From: Roseburia_C sp051879315
Lineage (GTDB): Bacteria > Bacillota > Clostridia > Lachnospirales > Lachnospiraceae
DNA: 21,375 nucleotides
Assembly (NCBI GenBank): GCA_051879315.1
Contig: JBJELW010000056.1
Location: forward strand, 1 to 21,375
Direction: 5' to 3'
Positions 6,633-15,398 of this stretch are shown here, in pieces. The position numbers and the translations under genes were made by a program. Position 1 is the stretch's first letter. Every line of letters starts with the position of its first letter. The notes below the pieces were generated by a model. That model did not search any database. It worked only from the letters and a program-made list of their open reading frames with translations, and was not told the origin of the DNA.

Positions 6633-6661
6633 ACTATAACTGATAATGTATTTTTTTGCAA
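6633..6661 (-). promoter_or_regulatory. Promoter of the HPr-like operon
   Basis: On the minus strand TTGCAA (6661-6656), a 17-nt spacer, then TATAGT (6638-6633). It would start transcription near 6626, about 29 nt before the ATG at 6597. Confidence 0.7.
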
Positions 6662-6741
6662 GACTTCCCATGCATTTCTGTGAATTCTGTCAAAGGAACC
6701 GGAAAACATGGATTTTTTTTATGCAATATTCTGTATAAAAA

Positions 6742-8415
6742 TCAATTTTTCTTCTGTTTTTCTTCCTTGATCACTTTCTGAAACTCCATGACATCCTTGG
6801 CAATCACGCCACTCAATGCCAACATACAGATCAGGTTCGGGATCGCCATCAGCGCATTGGCAATATCTGAGAAATTCCATACCAGATCCAGTGCAGTGGT
6901 TGCACCCACATATACGATCAGCGAAAAGACAATTCGATAGACCATATTATACTTATGTGTCTGAAGCAGATACTCAAAGGCTTTCTCGCCATGATACTCC
7001 CATCCGAGAATCGTAGAAAACGCAAACAGCACAATGCCGATACAAACCATCCACGCTCCCACTTTTCCCAGTGCAGACTCAAAGGCCAATATGGTCAGTG
7101 CAGAGCCTCTAACCAGAGTCTCATGGGTATAAGCACCGGCCTCTGCAAAAAAATACTTTTCGCCGCCGGCATTGGTCCATTCTGTCCCCTCCAAGCTGAC
7201 AATGCTTCCACTCTCCAGACGTTTTCCCTCCGCATCCACTGCCGTAAGTTCTAACGTCTCCGTATCATTTTCTATAGTAAGAGTTGTACCATCGATGGTA
7301 TATGTATATTCAGTTTCCACAAAATTATTCTCTTCATTTTCCACTGTGACATACAGAGCCTGACCCTCTGTCTTATACACGCCTGTAAGATCGGTTTCCG
7401 TTGTTCCCAGCACTCCCGAACTGGCGATACACAAGCCGGTGATGGTACATACCACAATGGTATCCCAGAAAGTTCCGGTCATGTTGATATATCCCTGACG
7501 AACCGGACTGTCTGTGGTAGCCGCTGCTGCTGTGATGGCCGCAGAACCCATACCCGCCTCATTCGAAAACACACCACGGGCCACGCCAAACCGCATACCG
7601 TTCATAAGTGCTGCTGTGATGGTGCCGCAGAGACCACCGCCCACTGCCTTTACGCTAAATGCCATCTTAAAGATCATGGCGATTCCCGCAGGCACATTTC
7701 CGATATTCATGACTATTACGATCAGACCGGCAACCACATAAAAAATAGCCATGCAGGGAACCACCACAGAGGATACCTTGGAAATGGTCTTGATTCCTCC
7801 CACAATGATCAGCAGTGACAAAACCGTAAGAATTACGCCGGTAATCATGGTAGGAACAGAAAAAGTTGCATGCAACGCATCGGAAATGGAGTTTGCCTGA
7901 GTCATATTTCCGATACCAAAGGATGCTACTACTGCAAAAAGTGCAAACAGCCATCCCAATACCGCTCCCAGCTTTTTGTGTTTAAAGGCCTTCTTCATGG
8001 TATACATGGGGCCGCCGGACATCTCACCCTTCTCGTTTACCTCGCGATACTTAATAGCCAGCATACATTCGCTGAACTTCGAAGAAAGACCAAACAAAGC
8101 GGATATCCACATCCATACCAACGCTCCCGGACCACCGGAAACCATAGCCGTAGCCACACCGACGATATTACCGGTTCCGATGGTTCCGGCCAAAGCGGTA
8201 GTCAAGGCAGAAAAAGGAGAGATGTCTCCGGTTCCTCTGTTCTTGGTACGTGCTTCCTTGCTCAGGGTACTCTTCAATGCGTATCCCAGATTTCTCCAGG
8301 GGAGAAAATGCAGTCTGCAGGTTAAGAACACTCCTGTTCCCACCAACAAAACCAGCATCACCGGTCCCCACACAAAATCGTCTACCGCGCTTACAATCTG
8401 CGATAATTTTTCCAT
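6742..8415 (-). CDS. AGCS-family sodium:amino-acid symporter with an inserted domain
   Basis: Membrane transporter of the alanine/glycine:cation symporter family, importing a small amino acid with Na+. Family hallmarks are GDISPFSALTTALAGTIGTG (63-82), NIVGVATAMVSGGPGALVWMW (83-103), the FSECMLAIKYR segment and RGVFSNEAGMGSAAIT (280-295). Hydrophobic helices run throughout. At 557 residues it is about 80-100 longer than the usual 450-480. The excess lies at about 337-436, a polar, beta-strand-like segment (TYTIDGTTLTIEN, LESGSIVSLEGTEW, EKYFFAEAGAY) that interrupts the membrane domain before SALTILAFESALGKVGAW. The ATG at 8415 follows AAGGAGT. It lies 22 nt after the degenerate-C39 gene, hence probably co-transcribed. 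Confidence 0.9.
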   Translation of the reverse strand: MEKLSQIVSAVDDFVWGPVMLVLLVGTGVFLTCRLHFLPWRNLGYALKSTLSKEARTKNRGTGDISPFSALTTALAGTIGTGNIVGVATAMVSGGPGALVWMWISALFGLSSKFSECMLAIKYREVNEKGEMSGGPMYTMKKAFKHKKLGAVLGWLFALFAVVASFGIGNMTQANSISDALHATFSVPTMITGVILTVLSLLIIVGGIKTISKVSSVVVPCMAIFYVVAGLIVIVMNIGNVPAGIAMIFKMAFSVKAVGGGLCGTITAALMNGMRFGVARGVFSNEAGMGSAAITAAAATTDSPVRQGYINMTGTFWDTIVVCTITGLCIASSGVLGTTETDLTGVYKTEGQALYVTVENEENNFVETEYTYTIDGTTLTIENDTETLELTAVDAEGKRLESGSIVSLEGTEWTNAGGEKYFFAEAGAYTHETLVRGSALTILAFESALGKVGAWMVCIGIVLFAFSTILGWEYHGEKAFEYLLQTHKYNMVYRIVFSLIVYVGATTALDLVWNFSDIANALMAIPNLICMLALSGVIAKDVMEFQKVIKEEKQKKN

Positions 8416-8437
8416 AAACCTATACTCCTTTTCACTT

Positions 8438-10966
8438 TTATTCCTTTAAATAAGCCAGATATACGTTTCCGGCCTTGTTAAAAGTCTCACGGGCATCTGC
8501 CAGGGACATCTTGGAAACTTCCCCCGTATCCGGATCAAACACACGGATGCTACTGCTGTCGTATCCCACAATGAGCACGGCATGATTGCCGCTGTCCATG
8601 GCAAATACCGGTGTCGACAGATTGACATAATACAGCACCGTTTCCACATCGCAGCCACTGAGATTTATCACCCGGGCATCCGGTAAATTCTCCGACAGGA
8701 TCCGGGCCGGGGTCTCCCCTTCCGCCAATAGTTTTCCAACGGAAACATCAACCTGCTCCACTCCCATCATGGCATTTAATGCCTTGGCCACCGAATTACT
8801 TCCCACATCTGCCTCACCTACGGACACCTCTATGGTTCCCTGACTGGTCTTTTTTGCACGTTTCCATATATACTGTTGTCTGCTTCCCACCACAATTCCG
8901 GTATTTTCATCAGCCGTACGGATCACCTGCGCCGCATCGTCTGAAGCCGCCACCAGTCTCCCGGCTGCGTAGGCATAATAGAACTCCTCCGGTTCCGGCT
9001 CTGTCAGCGAAATGGTGGTATTTGTTTCCAGCAGGACCTGACTGGGAGTAAGCAGCCGCTTCGAATGAATGGAGGTATACTCATTGAGAACCAACCGGGT
9101 CTCTGTCTGCTTGCGCTCACTGACCCTGCTGTCAACGGACACTGCAGTCAACAGCTCTCCCTCCCGGTTCATGATAGTATCTCCCTCGGCCTCCACATAG
9201 TAAAATCCATTGTAACTCCATCGTTTCAAGTAGATGGTATAATCCTTCACCTCTATGGATTCCGTGTAATATCCATCCTTATGATAGTCCTTTAAAATCT
9301 CATGATCAGAGGACTCCGTATCCACAATATAGATATCACTCATAGGATATCTGATATTTCCGGCCTGATCCGTATAAACGCGGGAAACCTCTGTTCCTCC
9401 ATAGATAAAATCATTGTCAATAAAGCCTAAAGGTCTTACACATTTCCCTTCACCGCCGCTGATGTCAAAACTTTCCTTACTCTCAAGATTCAGCACCACA
9501 ATGGGAGATGAAAGATCCTCGTCCCCGTCCTCCACATAAGCAATGTACTGGTTATTGCCCGAAACAGCATAATTCTCACTGTCAAGCCCTGTCACCAATT
9601 GTGTAATCTCTAAGGATGCCAGATCGATCTGATACAAAATGCCATCCATCATCAGAAAAAACTCTCCTGCTTCATTCTCATACATCAACTGGCCCAGTTC
9701 TGACTTCAGCACCTCATAGGAATGGGATGACGGGATAAAGAGTTCCTCCTCCACCGTATTCACCACACTGTCATAGTGGTAGACGCAGATGCCTACCTGT
9801 CCTTCATGCCCCCCCCGGTTCATGTAGCCATACACTACAAAATCCGCGCTTCCGGTCTCGTCTACTTTAATCACTTTAATATCGTGTTCCATGTGGTTTT
9901 CCCGGTCTTCCATTCCCTCAAAATTCCGGAAACTAAACACCTGTGTCAGCTTTTCATCATCTGCACAGAAGCTCCACAAATCTCCCTCTACCACGTAGCA
10001 CACATAGTTGCCGTTTTCGTTGGACATATATTCCAACTCCACATTCCCAATGCCTAAATCAATGGTGTTTTCTTCAAAATAAGCACTGTCCGCCCGGAAG
10101 ATTTCGTTCATGGTACGTTTGTAATCCAGCAGATACATCCGTTCCTCAGAATAACGCAGCCGGAAATATTCCTCCACGTTATAATATTCCATGCCGCCAT
10201 CTTCCCCGGTGGCGGTTAATACATAATCCAGAACCACCACATTGTAAAAGCTGTTTATTTCCTTAATGCTTACCTTTGGATCCCCCAGGGGCTGTCCGTC
10301 CAAATTCCCCCAGGCAATCTGTTTTAGTGAGGAATGGATCGTAACTTCCGCCAGTGTGGTATTGTCTGCGGACGAGTCCGGTTCTATATAGGTAGCCAGT
10401 GTCTTGTACCCTTCCTCCTGAAAAGTTTTTTCATGGAAGTTCAATGCAAAATCCACGGCTTCCCTGACGTTGCAGCCCACCGGCTCAATAATACGTGTAT
10501 AATAATAAATCTGCTGTCCCTCATGAGTCAGGGATATGATCAGAAGATATTCTTCATTTTGTTCCAACAGATTCTGTATGGTAAGATCCGCAGAAATAAT
10601 TCCATCCTGCTGCGTATATTCCTCCACCTTGGAGCTGGCGATCAGCCTGGTGGTATCCATACTCCGAATCTCATAAGAAATCCCGTCCACCGTATATTGT
10701 CCTGCATGAATGCGAATTGGAAGAATCCGGTCCGTATCCACAGGGGTAATACTGTCCCGCATATAGACTGCATTCATCTCCTGCGTGTAAGCATACAGCT
10801 GGTTGATCTCCTCCTCCTGATAAAACAGCGACAGTGTAGGCAATGTGGCCTCTCCCATCTCTGTAGTCATGTCCTGATTTGTTTTATTCATCAGCAGACC
10901 AAACACTGAGACAGCTGCCACGAAGACAGCTGCCAGTATTATTCCGCGTATCATTCCCTTGTTCAT
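8438..10966 (-). CDS. Membrane-anchored extracytoplasmic protein with a degenerate C39-like peptidase domain
   Basis: Function unknown. The 842 residues begin with a short basic N-terminus and one hydrophobic helix (about 5-24), consistent with a signal anchor and an outside location. The long middle is rich in repeated beta-strand units with Tyr, Asp and Glu (for example YQIDLASLEITQLVTG, YIAYVEDGDED), resembling a beta-propeller. The last 130 residues look like a C39-type papain-fold domain. GNHAVLIVGYD (His795) and VFDPDTG (Asp811) match the catalytic His/Asp region, but the expected Cys position reads SNSVAKALNAMM (723-734) with Ser, so activity is doubtful. I start at ATG 10966 because AAGGACG lies about 9 nt upstream; the 64 in-frame codons before it overlap the preceding gene and have no site. 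It lies between a small unknown protein and the AGCS symporter. Confidence 0.75.
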   Translation of the reverse strand: MNKGMIRGIILAAVFVAAVSVFGLLMNKTNQDMTTEMGEATLPTLSLFYQEEEINQLYAYTQEMNAVYMRDSITPVDTDRILPIRIHAGQYTVDGISYEIRSMDTTRLIASSKVEEYTQQDGIISADLTIQNLLEQNEEYLLIISLTHEGQQIYYYTRIIEPVGCNVREAVDFALNFHEKTFQEEGYKTLATYIEPDSSADNTTLAEVTIHSSLKQIAWGNLDGQPLGDPKVSIKEINSFYNVVVLDYVLTATGEDGGMEYYNVEEYFRLRYSEERMYLLDYKRTMNEIFRADSAYFEENTIDLGIGNVELEYMSNENGNYVCYVVEGDLWSFCADDEKLTQVFSFRNFEGMEDRENHMEHDIKVIKVDETGSADFVVYGYMNRGGHEGQVGICVYHYDSVVNTVEEELFIPSSHSYEVLKSELGQLMYENEAGEFFLMMDGILYQIDLASLEITQLVTGLDSENYAVSGNNQYIAYVEDGDEDLSSPIVVLNLESKESFDISGGEGKCVRPLGFIDNDFIYGGTEVSRVYTDQAGNIRYPMSDIYIVDTESSDHEILKDYHKDGYYTESIEVKDYTIYLKRWSYNGFYYVEAEGDTIMNREGELLTAVSVDSRVSERKQTETRLVLNEYTSIHSKRLLTPSQVLLETNTTISLTEPEPEEFYYAYAAGRLVAASDDAAQVIRTADENTGIVVGSRQQYIWKRAKKTSQGTIEVSVGEADVGSNSVAKALNAMMGVEQVDVSVGKLLAEGETPARILSENLPDARVINLSGCDVETVLYYVNLSTPVFAMDSGNHAVLIVGYDSSSIRVFDPDTGEVSKMSLADARETFNKAGNVYLAYLKE

Positions 10967-11004
10967 CCGTTCACGTCCTTCTTCTTTCCCTCCGGCCAGC
11001 CGTA

Positions 11005-11379
11005 TTACCAGCCTGTGCAGCGCCGGTATCTGCAGCGCCTCTGATACATTTCCTGATACAGCATTACCTCGATAAGATCTCTGTATTCCGGTCCGGGATT
11101 TTCCATCCTCTGATAAATCCGGTCGCAAAGTCTGCGCAGCAGCAGACGATCCGGACACAGATCAAACATAAAGCTTCCCGCATATTCTAACTGATCACAT
11201 TCATCCTCCACAATGCTCTGCATTTTTCTGGCCTGTTCCGGATACATCTGCTTCATCCGGTCGTAATCTCTCTGATATCCCAATTCTGACATATAATAAT
11301 CCTGCGGATATCTCGGATAAGCGGCACTTTGATTCAGGGTCTGCTGCATCTTTAAAAATCGTTCCTGACTATAATCCAC
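11005..11379 (-). CDS. Small protein of unknown function, Tyr/Arg/Met-rich
   Basis: About 124 residues, not recognised beyond resembling conserved hypotheticals of Lachnospiraceae. It is predicted largely helical, with many Tyr, Gln, Arg and Met, several YPxDYY-like stretches, and a C-terminus rich in Arg and Cys (CRYRRCTGW). No signal peptide or membrane helix. The start is uncertain: GTG at 11379 is best spaced from GGAG (8 nt). GTG at 11388 is in frame but almost touches that site. It ends 38 nt before the membrane-anchored protein, so the two are probably co-transcribed and may work together. Confidence 0.6.
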   Translation of the reverse strand: MDYSQERFLKMQQTLNQSAAYPRYPQDYYMSELGYQRDYDRMKQMYPEQARKMQSIVEDECDQLEYAGSFMFDLCPDRLLLRRLCDRIYQRMENPGPEYRDLIEVMLYQEMYQRRCRYRRCTGW

Positions 11380-11463
11380 AATACACACTCCAATGATCTA
11401 TCAAGATACTATATGCACATTTTTATAAATGGTGCCTTCCGACATAACCGAAAGTCATCTCGC

Positions 11464-12765
11464 CTACTCGGACACGGCCAACAGAAAACAGGCTGCCACC
11501 GTTTCCTCCGGGAAGAGCGCCTGTATGGCGGTAAAAGCCCGGGCATCCATCCGTTTCTCTCCCAGCCGGCAATAGATACTCATGGTAAGTTCCTGCAACC
11601 TGCTGTGCCATTTCAGTTCTGCAAGGACCCCTGCCATCTCACGGCTGTCCTTCTCCAATATTTTATCAATCTCATCTATGAAGTCAATGCTGTTTGCTCT
11701 TTTTAAGAGTTCATTCACAAAATCTTTCATTCTGTATATGGGATGCCGTTCCATATCAAAAATCTGTCCGCAAACCTCCGCAGCCGCCACAAAATACTCG
11801 GTTTCGCTGAGATGCTCTTTTCCGCTCTGATTCCTCAGGCAGACATGCATGTGATTGAAATCGCCCTTTTTGTTCAGACGTTTCACCGGAGTTTCCCCGG
11901 AGATCATGCAGTCGGCCTGTGCCATTCTCCGCAGAAAACGAGACACCGACCTGCGGCCGGCCGCGATTCCCTCTTTATAAAATGTATAGGAATATCCATA
12001 ATACACGCCGTAAACCTTCATGGCATCCTGATATCCCATATGCGCATTTTCCATCAGAAGTTCATGTTCAAAATTCATCATGGTCCCCAGCGGTCTGCTG
12101 GGTTTGATGTAGGTCACATAGGGCCGGTGTGCATAACTTATATGGGCGGGTGTGGTATGCAGATCCACCGCGATCACATGGTCCGCACCCATGCGAAGGG
12201 CCAGATTAATGGGCAGATTGTCATGATAACATCCGTCCACATAGGTAATCTCTCCAATGCGATGCATGGGAAACAGTGGAAAGATTGCAGAGGAGGCCAT
12301 AATATAATCCCTCATCAGCCCCTTGGGAATTTCCCGTTTGGTCAGTTCCCTGCCCACCATGGACGGAAATTCCGCCGTAACCAGTCCGTAATCAATTGCC
12401 GATGCGCGGATGTCATCCTCCCGGATCAGTCTTTCAATAAACGCAGTAAAGGGTGAAATATCCGCCCCTTTATTTTTTACATACTTTTTTAAAAAAGGCC
12501 GGATTGCATCGCGCTGTTCAATCATTCCCTCCACGGTATCGGTAAGATTGATTCCATCCTCTATCATGTCCTTCATGGTAATGGTATTCCAAAGTTCAAA
12601 GGCACGGTCATAGTCCCCGGTTACCATCAGTGCCCCATTTATGGCACCGATGGACGTACCGGTCACGATCTGATAGTCAATGTCAAGTTCCCGCAGTGCC
12701 TTCCACACCCCAAGCTCATAGGCTCCCTTGGTGCCACCGCCGCTCAATGCAATTGCACGCTTCAT
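11464..12765 (-). CDS. Patatin-like phospholipase
   Basis: Predicted serine lipid acyl hydrolase of the RssA/YlbK group, probably acting on membrane lipids. The 433 residues start with the oxyanion-hole motif SGGGTKGAYELGV (8-20). The nucleophile elbow GTSIG has Ser38, and the catalytic-dyad Asp177 sits in VDGCY (176-180). The patatin domain covers about 1-260; a C-terminal region of about 170 residues is not assigned. No signal peptide, so probably cytoplasmic or membrane-associated. The ATG at 12765 has a strong GAGGAGGAA site. It lies 26 nt after the GH31 gene. About 85 nt separate it from the next gene with no clear terminator, so read-through is likely. Confidence 0.9.
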   Translation of the reverse strand: MKRAIALSGGGTKGAYELGVWKALRELDIDYQIVTGTSIGAINGALMVTGDYDRAFELWNTITMKDMIEDGINLTDTVEGMIEQRDAIRPFLKKYVKNKGADISPFTAFIERLIREDDIRASAIDYGLVTAEFPSMVGRELTKREIPKGLMRDYIMASSAIFPLFPMHRIGEITYVDGCYHDNLPINLALRMGADHVIAVDLHTTPAHISYAHRPYVTYIKPSRPLGTMMNFEHELLMENAHMGYQDAMKVYGVYYGYSYTFYKEGIAAGRRSVSRFLRRMAQADCMISGETPVKRLNKKGDFNHMHVCLRNQSGKEHLSETEYFVAAAEVCGQIFDMERHPIYRMKDFVNELLKRANSIDFIDEIDKILEKDSREMAGVLAELKWHSRLQELTMSIYCRLGEKRMDARAFTAIQALFPEETVAACFLLAVSE

Positions 12766-12791
12766 AGGCGTTCCTCCTCTGGTTCCTCCCT

Positions 12792-15095
12792 CTATGAGAG
12801 CCAGACTGTCAATGACTCCCCGTTAAAATCAAACTGCTGTGTTCTGCCCTTGTAACAGATGGTAAACTGGCGATACACTTTCTCATATCCCTTGTGCAGC
12901 ATGCGAATGGTCAGTGTTTCATCAGCGGTGATCCTGCATTCATACGCATTGTATCCTCCCTGCTCATAGGCAAAATCCTCACCATTATCCTGATAATGGA
13001 TATATGTGCCCTCTCCCGGATATACATCCAATGTGAGATTATCTACTTCCACTTCTCCCACATAATGCATGGGCGGATAATTGGGGATGATACTGCCGGC
13101 CTTCACATACATAGGGCACACATCAAGAGGCGCATCCTTCACCAGATACCGGCCACCGGACAATTTTTCCCTGGTATCGTAATCGTACCATGTTCCTTCC
13201 GGCAGATAAACCAGCTTCTTCGTCGCCCCCTGTTCTACCACAGGCGCCACCAGGATGTTGGCACCAAACAGAAACTCTCCGTTGAGGTTTTTACACTCCG
13301 GATCTTTTTCATAGTGCAGCACCAGCGGACGGATTACCGGGAGACCATCCTCCTGTGTCTCGTAAAACAAATCATACAGATATGGCAGCAGCTTGTAGCG
13401 CAGACGGATAAACTTGCGGTTGATCTCCAAGGTCTGCTCCCCAAAAAGCCAGGGTTCCTGTCTGGTGGAACCTTTAGATGAATGATTACGAAACAGCGGC
13501 GAGAAACAGCCTACCTGCACCCAACGGCTTAAAAGTTCCGGTGTCACATCAGCTCCAAATCCCCCCACATCCGTGCCAATGTAGGCAAGACCGGAAAGTC
13601 CCATATTACACATCTGCGGAATGGCCATCCGCAGATGATCCCAGAGACTCTGATTGTCTCCGGTCCACATGGTGGAATATTTCTGAGTGCCGGCATAACA
13701 TGCTCTGGTAATGACAAAAGGACGTCTCTTGTCATGTTTTTTCAGACCTTCATAGGTGGCCTGACTCATGAGATGTCCGTAGACATTATGCATGGCCGCA
13801 TGGCTGGAAGTCCTCTCCTCATCGGTAAATACCACATCCTGGGGCAGTTCTCCCCGGAAGCTGGCGGGCTCATTCATATCATTCCATACACCCCGCACGC
13901 CTAAGTCCACCAGATACTGCTGCTTATCTGCCCACCACTGACGTACCTTTGGATTTCCAAAATCCGGGTAAACTGCCTCCCCCGGCCACACTTCATTGAC
14001 ATAAACCTCTCCCTCAGGAGTTTTGGCAAAATAACCCTGCTCTATTCCCTCCCGATAGACATAGTAATTCTCATCCTTTTTCACACCGGGATCAATGATA
14101 CACACCACCTTAAACCCCTTCTTTTCCAGTTCCCTTACCAGCTTGCCCGGCTCTCCAAAGTCCTTTTCATTCCAGGTAAACACCCGATATCCATCCATAT
14201 AATCAATGTCAAAGTGGATGGTATCAATGGGAATATCCAGTGCCCGATATTTCTCTGCCACCGCACGGATCTCCGCAGAAGTCTCATAACCCCAGCGGGA
14301 CTGGTGATAACCAAGTGTAAACAGCTGCGGCAGCGGTGTCCGTCCGGTGAGATAGGTGTAGTTCTTCACCACCTCTGCCATATTGGAACCTGCAATGAAA
14401 TAATAGTCCAGATTACCGGCATCAGAGCCAAAGAGATAGTATCCGTCCCGCTCTTTTCCCATGTCAAAATAACTCTTGTAAGTATTATCAAAGAAAATAC
14501 CGTAGACGCTGTTCTCCCGCAGTGTAATAAAGAACGGAACCGACTTATAGAGCGATTTGAATGCATCCGTATGAGCCTGGGGAATGTCTGAATTCCACAT
14601 TTCATAGTCATAATACCGCTTGTTCAGCACTCCGGCCTTATCGCCCAGTCCGTAAAAGCACTCGTCTCCCTCCATGCGCTTTACCACCTGTACCGCATAA
14701 TTTTCCCCCGAATCACGGGGTGCCTCATGTCCCTCAGCCTGCAAAAACTGGATAAATTCCTCGCTGATGGGAGTGGTAAACTCCCTGCTTCCCCGGTAGT
14801 CTGCACACAGCAGATTGCCTTCCCTGTCATAAAAATCCACCAGGAACTGATCATAGACCCGTACCAAAAGCCGTTCCGTAATGATTTCCAGATAATCCAG
14901 CCCTTCCTTTACCTCGAACCAGACATGTTTGTTTTTGTCCCCCACAATAGCCTTTGAGTGATGATCCGTGCTCTCATACGGAACAAACACATTTACAATA
15001 TCCTCAGTTAAAACCTGAATTCTTCCTTCTCCCCCGTCAAAAGTCAGGTATACAATCCCCTCTTTTACCTCATATCCTTTTCGTCTGCCCAGCAT
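12792..15095 (-). CDS. Glycoside hydrolase family 31 alpha-glucosidase
   Basis: Predicted retaining exo-acting alpha-glucosidase (or alpha-xylosidase). The 767 residues show the GH31 order: an N-terminal beta-sandwich (to about 250), then a (beta/alpha)8 barrel starting at LGYHQSRWGY (261-270). The barrel contains FDIDYMDGYRVFTWN (295-309), the nucleophile Asp406 in VWNDMNEPA and the acid/base Asp480 in TGDNQSLW, followed by YIGTDVGGFG (505-514) and C-terminal beta domains (LVAPVVEQGA, YPGEGTYIHYQDNGED). No signal peptide, so it is probably intracellular and acts on imported oligosaccharides. GGAGGG lies 7 nt before the ATG at 15095. First gene of a long minus-strand unit; divergent from the LTA synthase gene. 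Confidence 0.95.
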   Translation of the reverse strand: MLGRRKGYEVKEGIVYLTFDGGEGRIQVLTEDIVNVFVPYESTDHHSKAIVGDKNKHVWFEVKEGLDYLEIITERLLVRVYDQFLVDFYDREGNLLCADYRGSREFTTPISEEFIQFLQAEGHEAPRDSGENYAVQVVKRMEGDECFYGLGDKAGVLNKRYYDYEMWNSDIPQAHTDAFKSLYKSVPFFITLRENSVYGIFFDNTYKSYFDMGKERDGYYLFGSDAGNLDYYFIAGSNMAEVVKNYTYLTGRTPLPQLFTLGYHQSRWGYETSAEIRAVAEKYRALDIPIDTIHFDIDYMDGYRVFTWNEKDFGEPGKLVRELEKKGFKVVCIIDPGVKKDENYYVYREGIEQGYFAKTPEGEVYVNEVWPGEAVYPDFGNPKVRQWWADKQQYLVDLGVRGVWNDMNEPASFRGELPQDVVFTDEERTSSHAAMHNVYGHLMSQATYEGLKKHDKRRPFVITRACYAGTQKYSTMWTGDNQSLWDHLRMAIPQMCNMGLSGLAYIGTDVGGFGADVTPELLSRWVQVGCFSPLFRNHSSKGSTRQEPWLFGEQTLEINRKFIRLRYKLLPYLYDLFYETQEDGLPVIRPLVLHYEKDPECKNLNGEFLFGANILVAPVVEQGATKKLVYLPEGTWYDYDTREKLSGGRYLVKDAPLDVCPMYVKAGSIIPNYPPMHYVGEVEVDNLTLDVYPGEGTYIHYQDNGEDFAYEQGGYNAYECRITADETLTIRMLHKGYEKVYRQFTICYKGRTQQFDFNGESLTVWLS

Positions 15096-15126
15096 AGTTT
15101 TCCCTCCGTTAAAGCCTTATTTTCCG

Positions 15127-15153
15127 GTAACTACCCAATAGTTCCATAGTTAC
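15127..15153 (-). promoter_or_regulatory. Hairpin in the GH31 5' leader
   Basis: GTAACTA (15127-15133) and TAGTTAC (15147-15153) form a 7-bp stem with a 13-nt loop, just downstream of the predicted transcription start. Role unknown. Confidence 0.35.
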
Positions 15154-15168
15154 ATTTCCAGTATCAAA

Positions 15169-15197
15169 ATCATAGCATATCATGGGTATTTTGCCAA
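15169..15197 (-). promoter_or_regulatory. GH31 operon promoter
   Basis: On the minus strand TTGGCA (15197-15192), a 17-nt spacer ending in TGC, then TATGAT (15174-15169). Five of six bases match at both hexamers, with an extended -10. The predicted start near 15162 gives a leader of about 67 nt. Confidence 0.75.
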
Positions 15198-15269
15198 TGT
15201 CTTTCCTATTATTATACATTTTGAATCTTTTTTCATGAAATCTTAATGTTTTTTTATAGAAGTTTACTG

Positions 15270-15360
15270 TTGATTTTTCCCCCAAAAGGATATATCCTTT
15301 CTGATGCAAACGTAAAATATCAGTAAAAATACGTAAAAATTAATGATAAAACGTAAAAAG
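15270..15360 (+). promoter_or_regulatory. Upstream region of the LTA synthase gene: palindrome and spaced ACGTAAAA repeats
   Basis: A weak promoter candidate reads TTGATT (15270-15275), 17 nt, TATCCT (15293-15298). It is overlapped by a 16-bp perfect palindrome AAAGGATATATCCTTT (15285-15300), an operator-like element. Downstream the word ACGTAAAA occurs at 15310, 15331 and 15351, 20-21 bp apart (two helical turns). Further A-tracts near 15325 and 15348 give a roughly helical phase that could bend the DNA. The rest of 15096-15398 is AT-rich and holds only the GH31 promoter and leader. Confidence 0.45.
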
Positions 15361-15398
15361 AATGTATGGCTCATGCCAATATCTGGAGGGATTTTACT

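Noticed and set aside
9776..10909. Several plus-strand open frames opposite the membrane-anchored protein
   Set aside because: They are antisense shadows rich in His, Pro and Cys, without ribosome binding sites or domains.
10967..11158. 64-codon N-terminal extension of the membrane-anchored protein
   Set aside because: It overlaps the coding end of the upstream small protein and has no ribosome binding site, whereas the ATG at 10966 does and gives a normal signal anchor.
15109..15309. 66-codon open frame upstream of the GH31 gene on the minus strand
   Set aside because: It covers the GH31 promoter and leader, has no good ribosome binding site and encodes no recognisable pattern.
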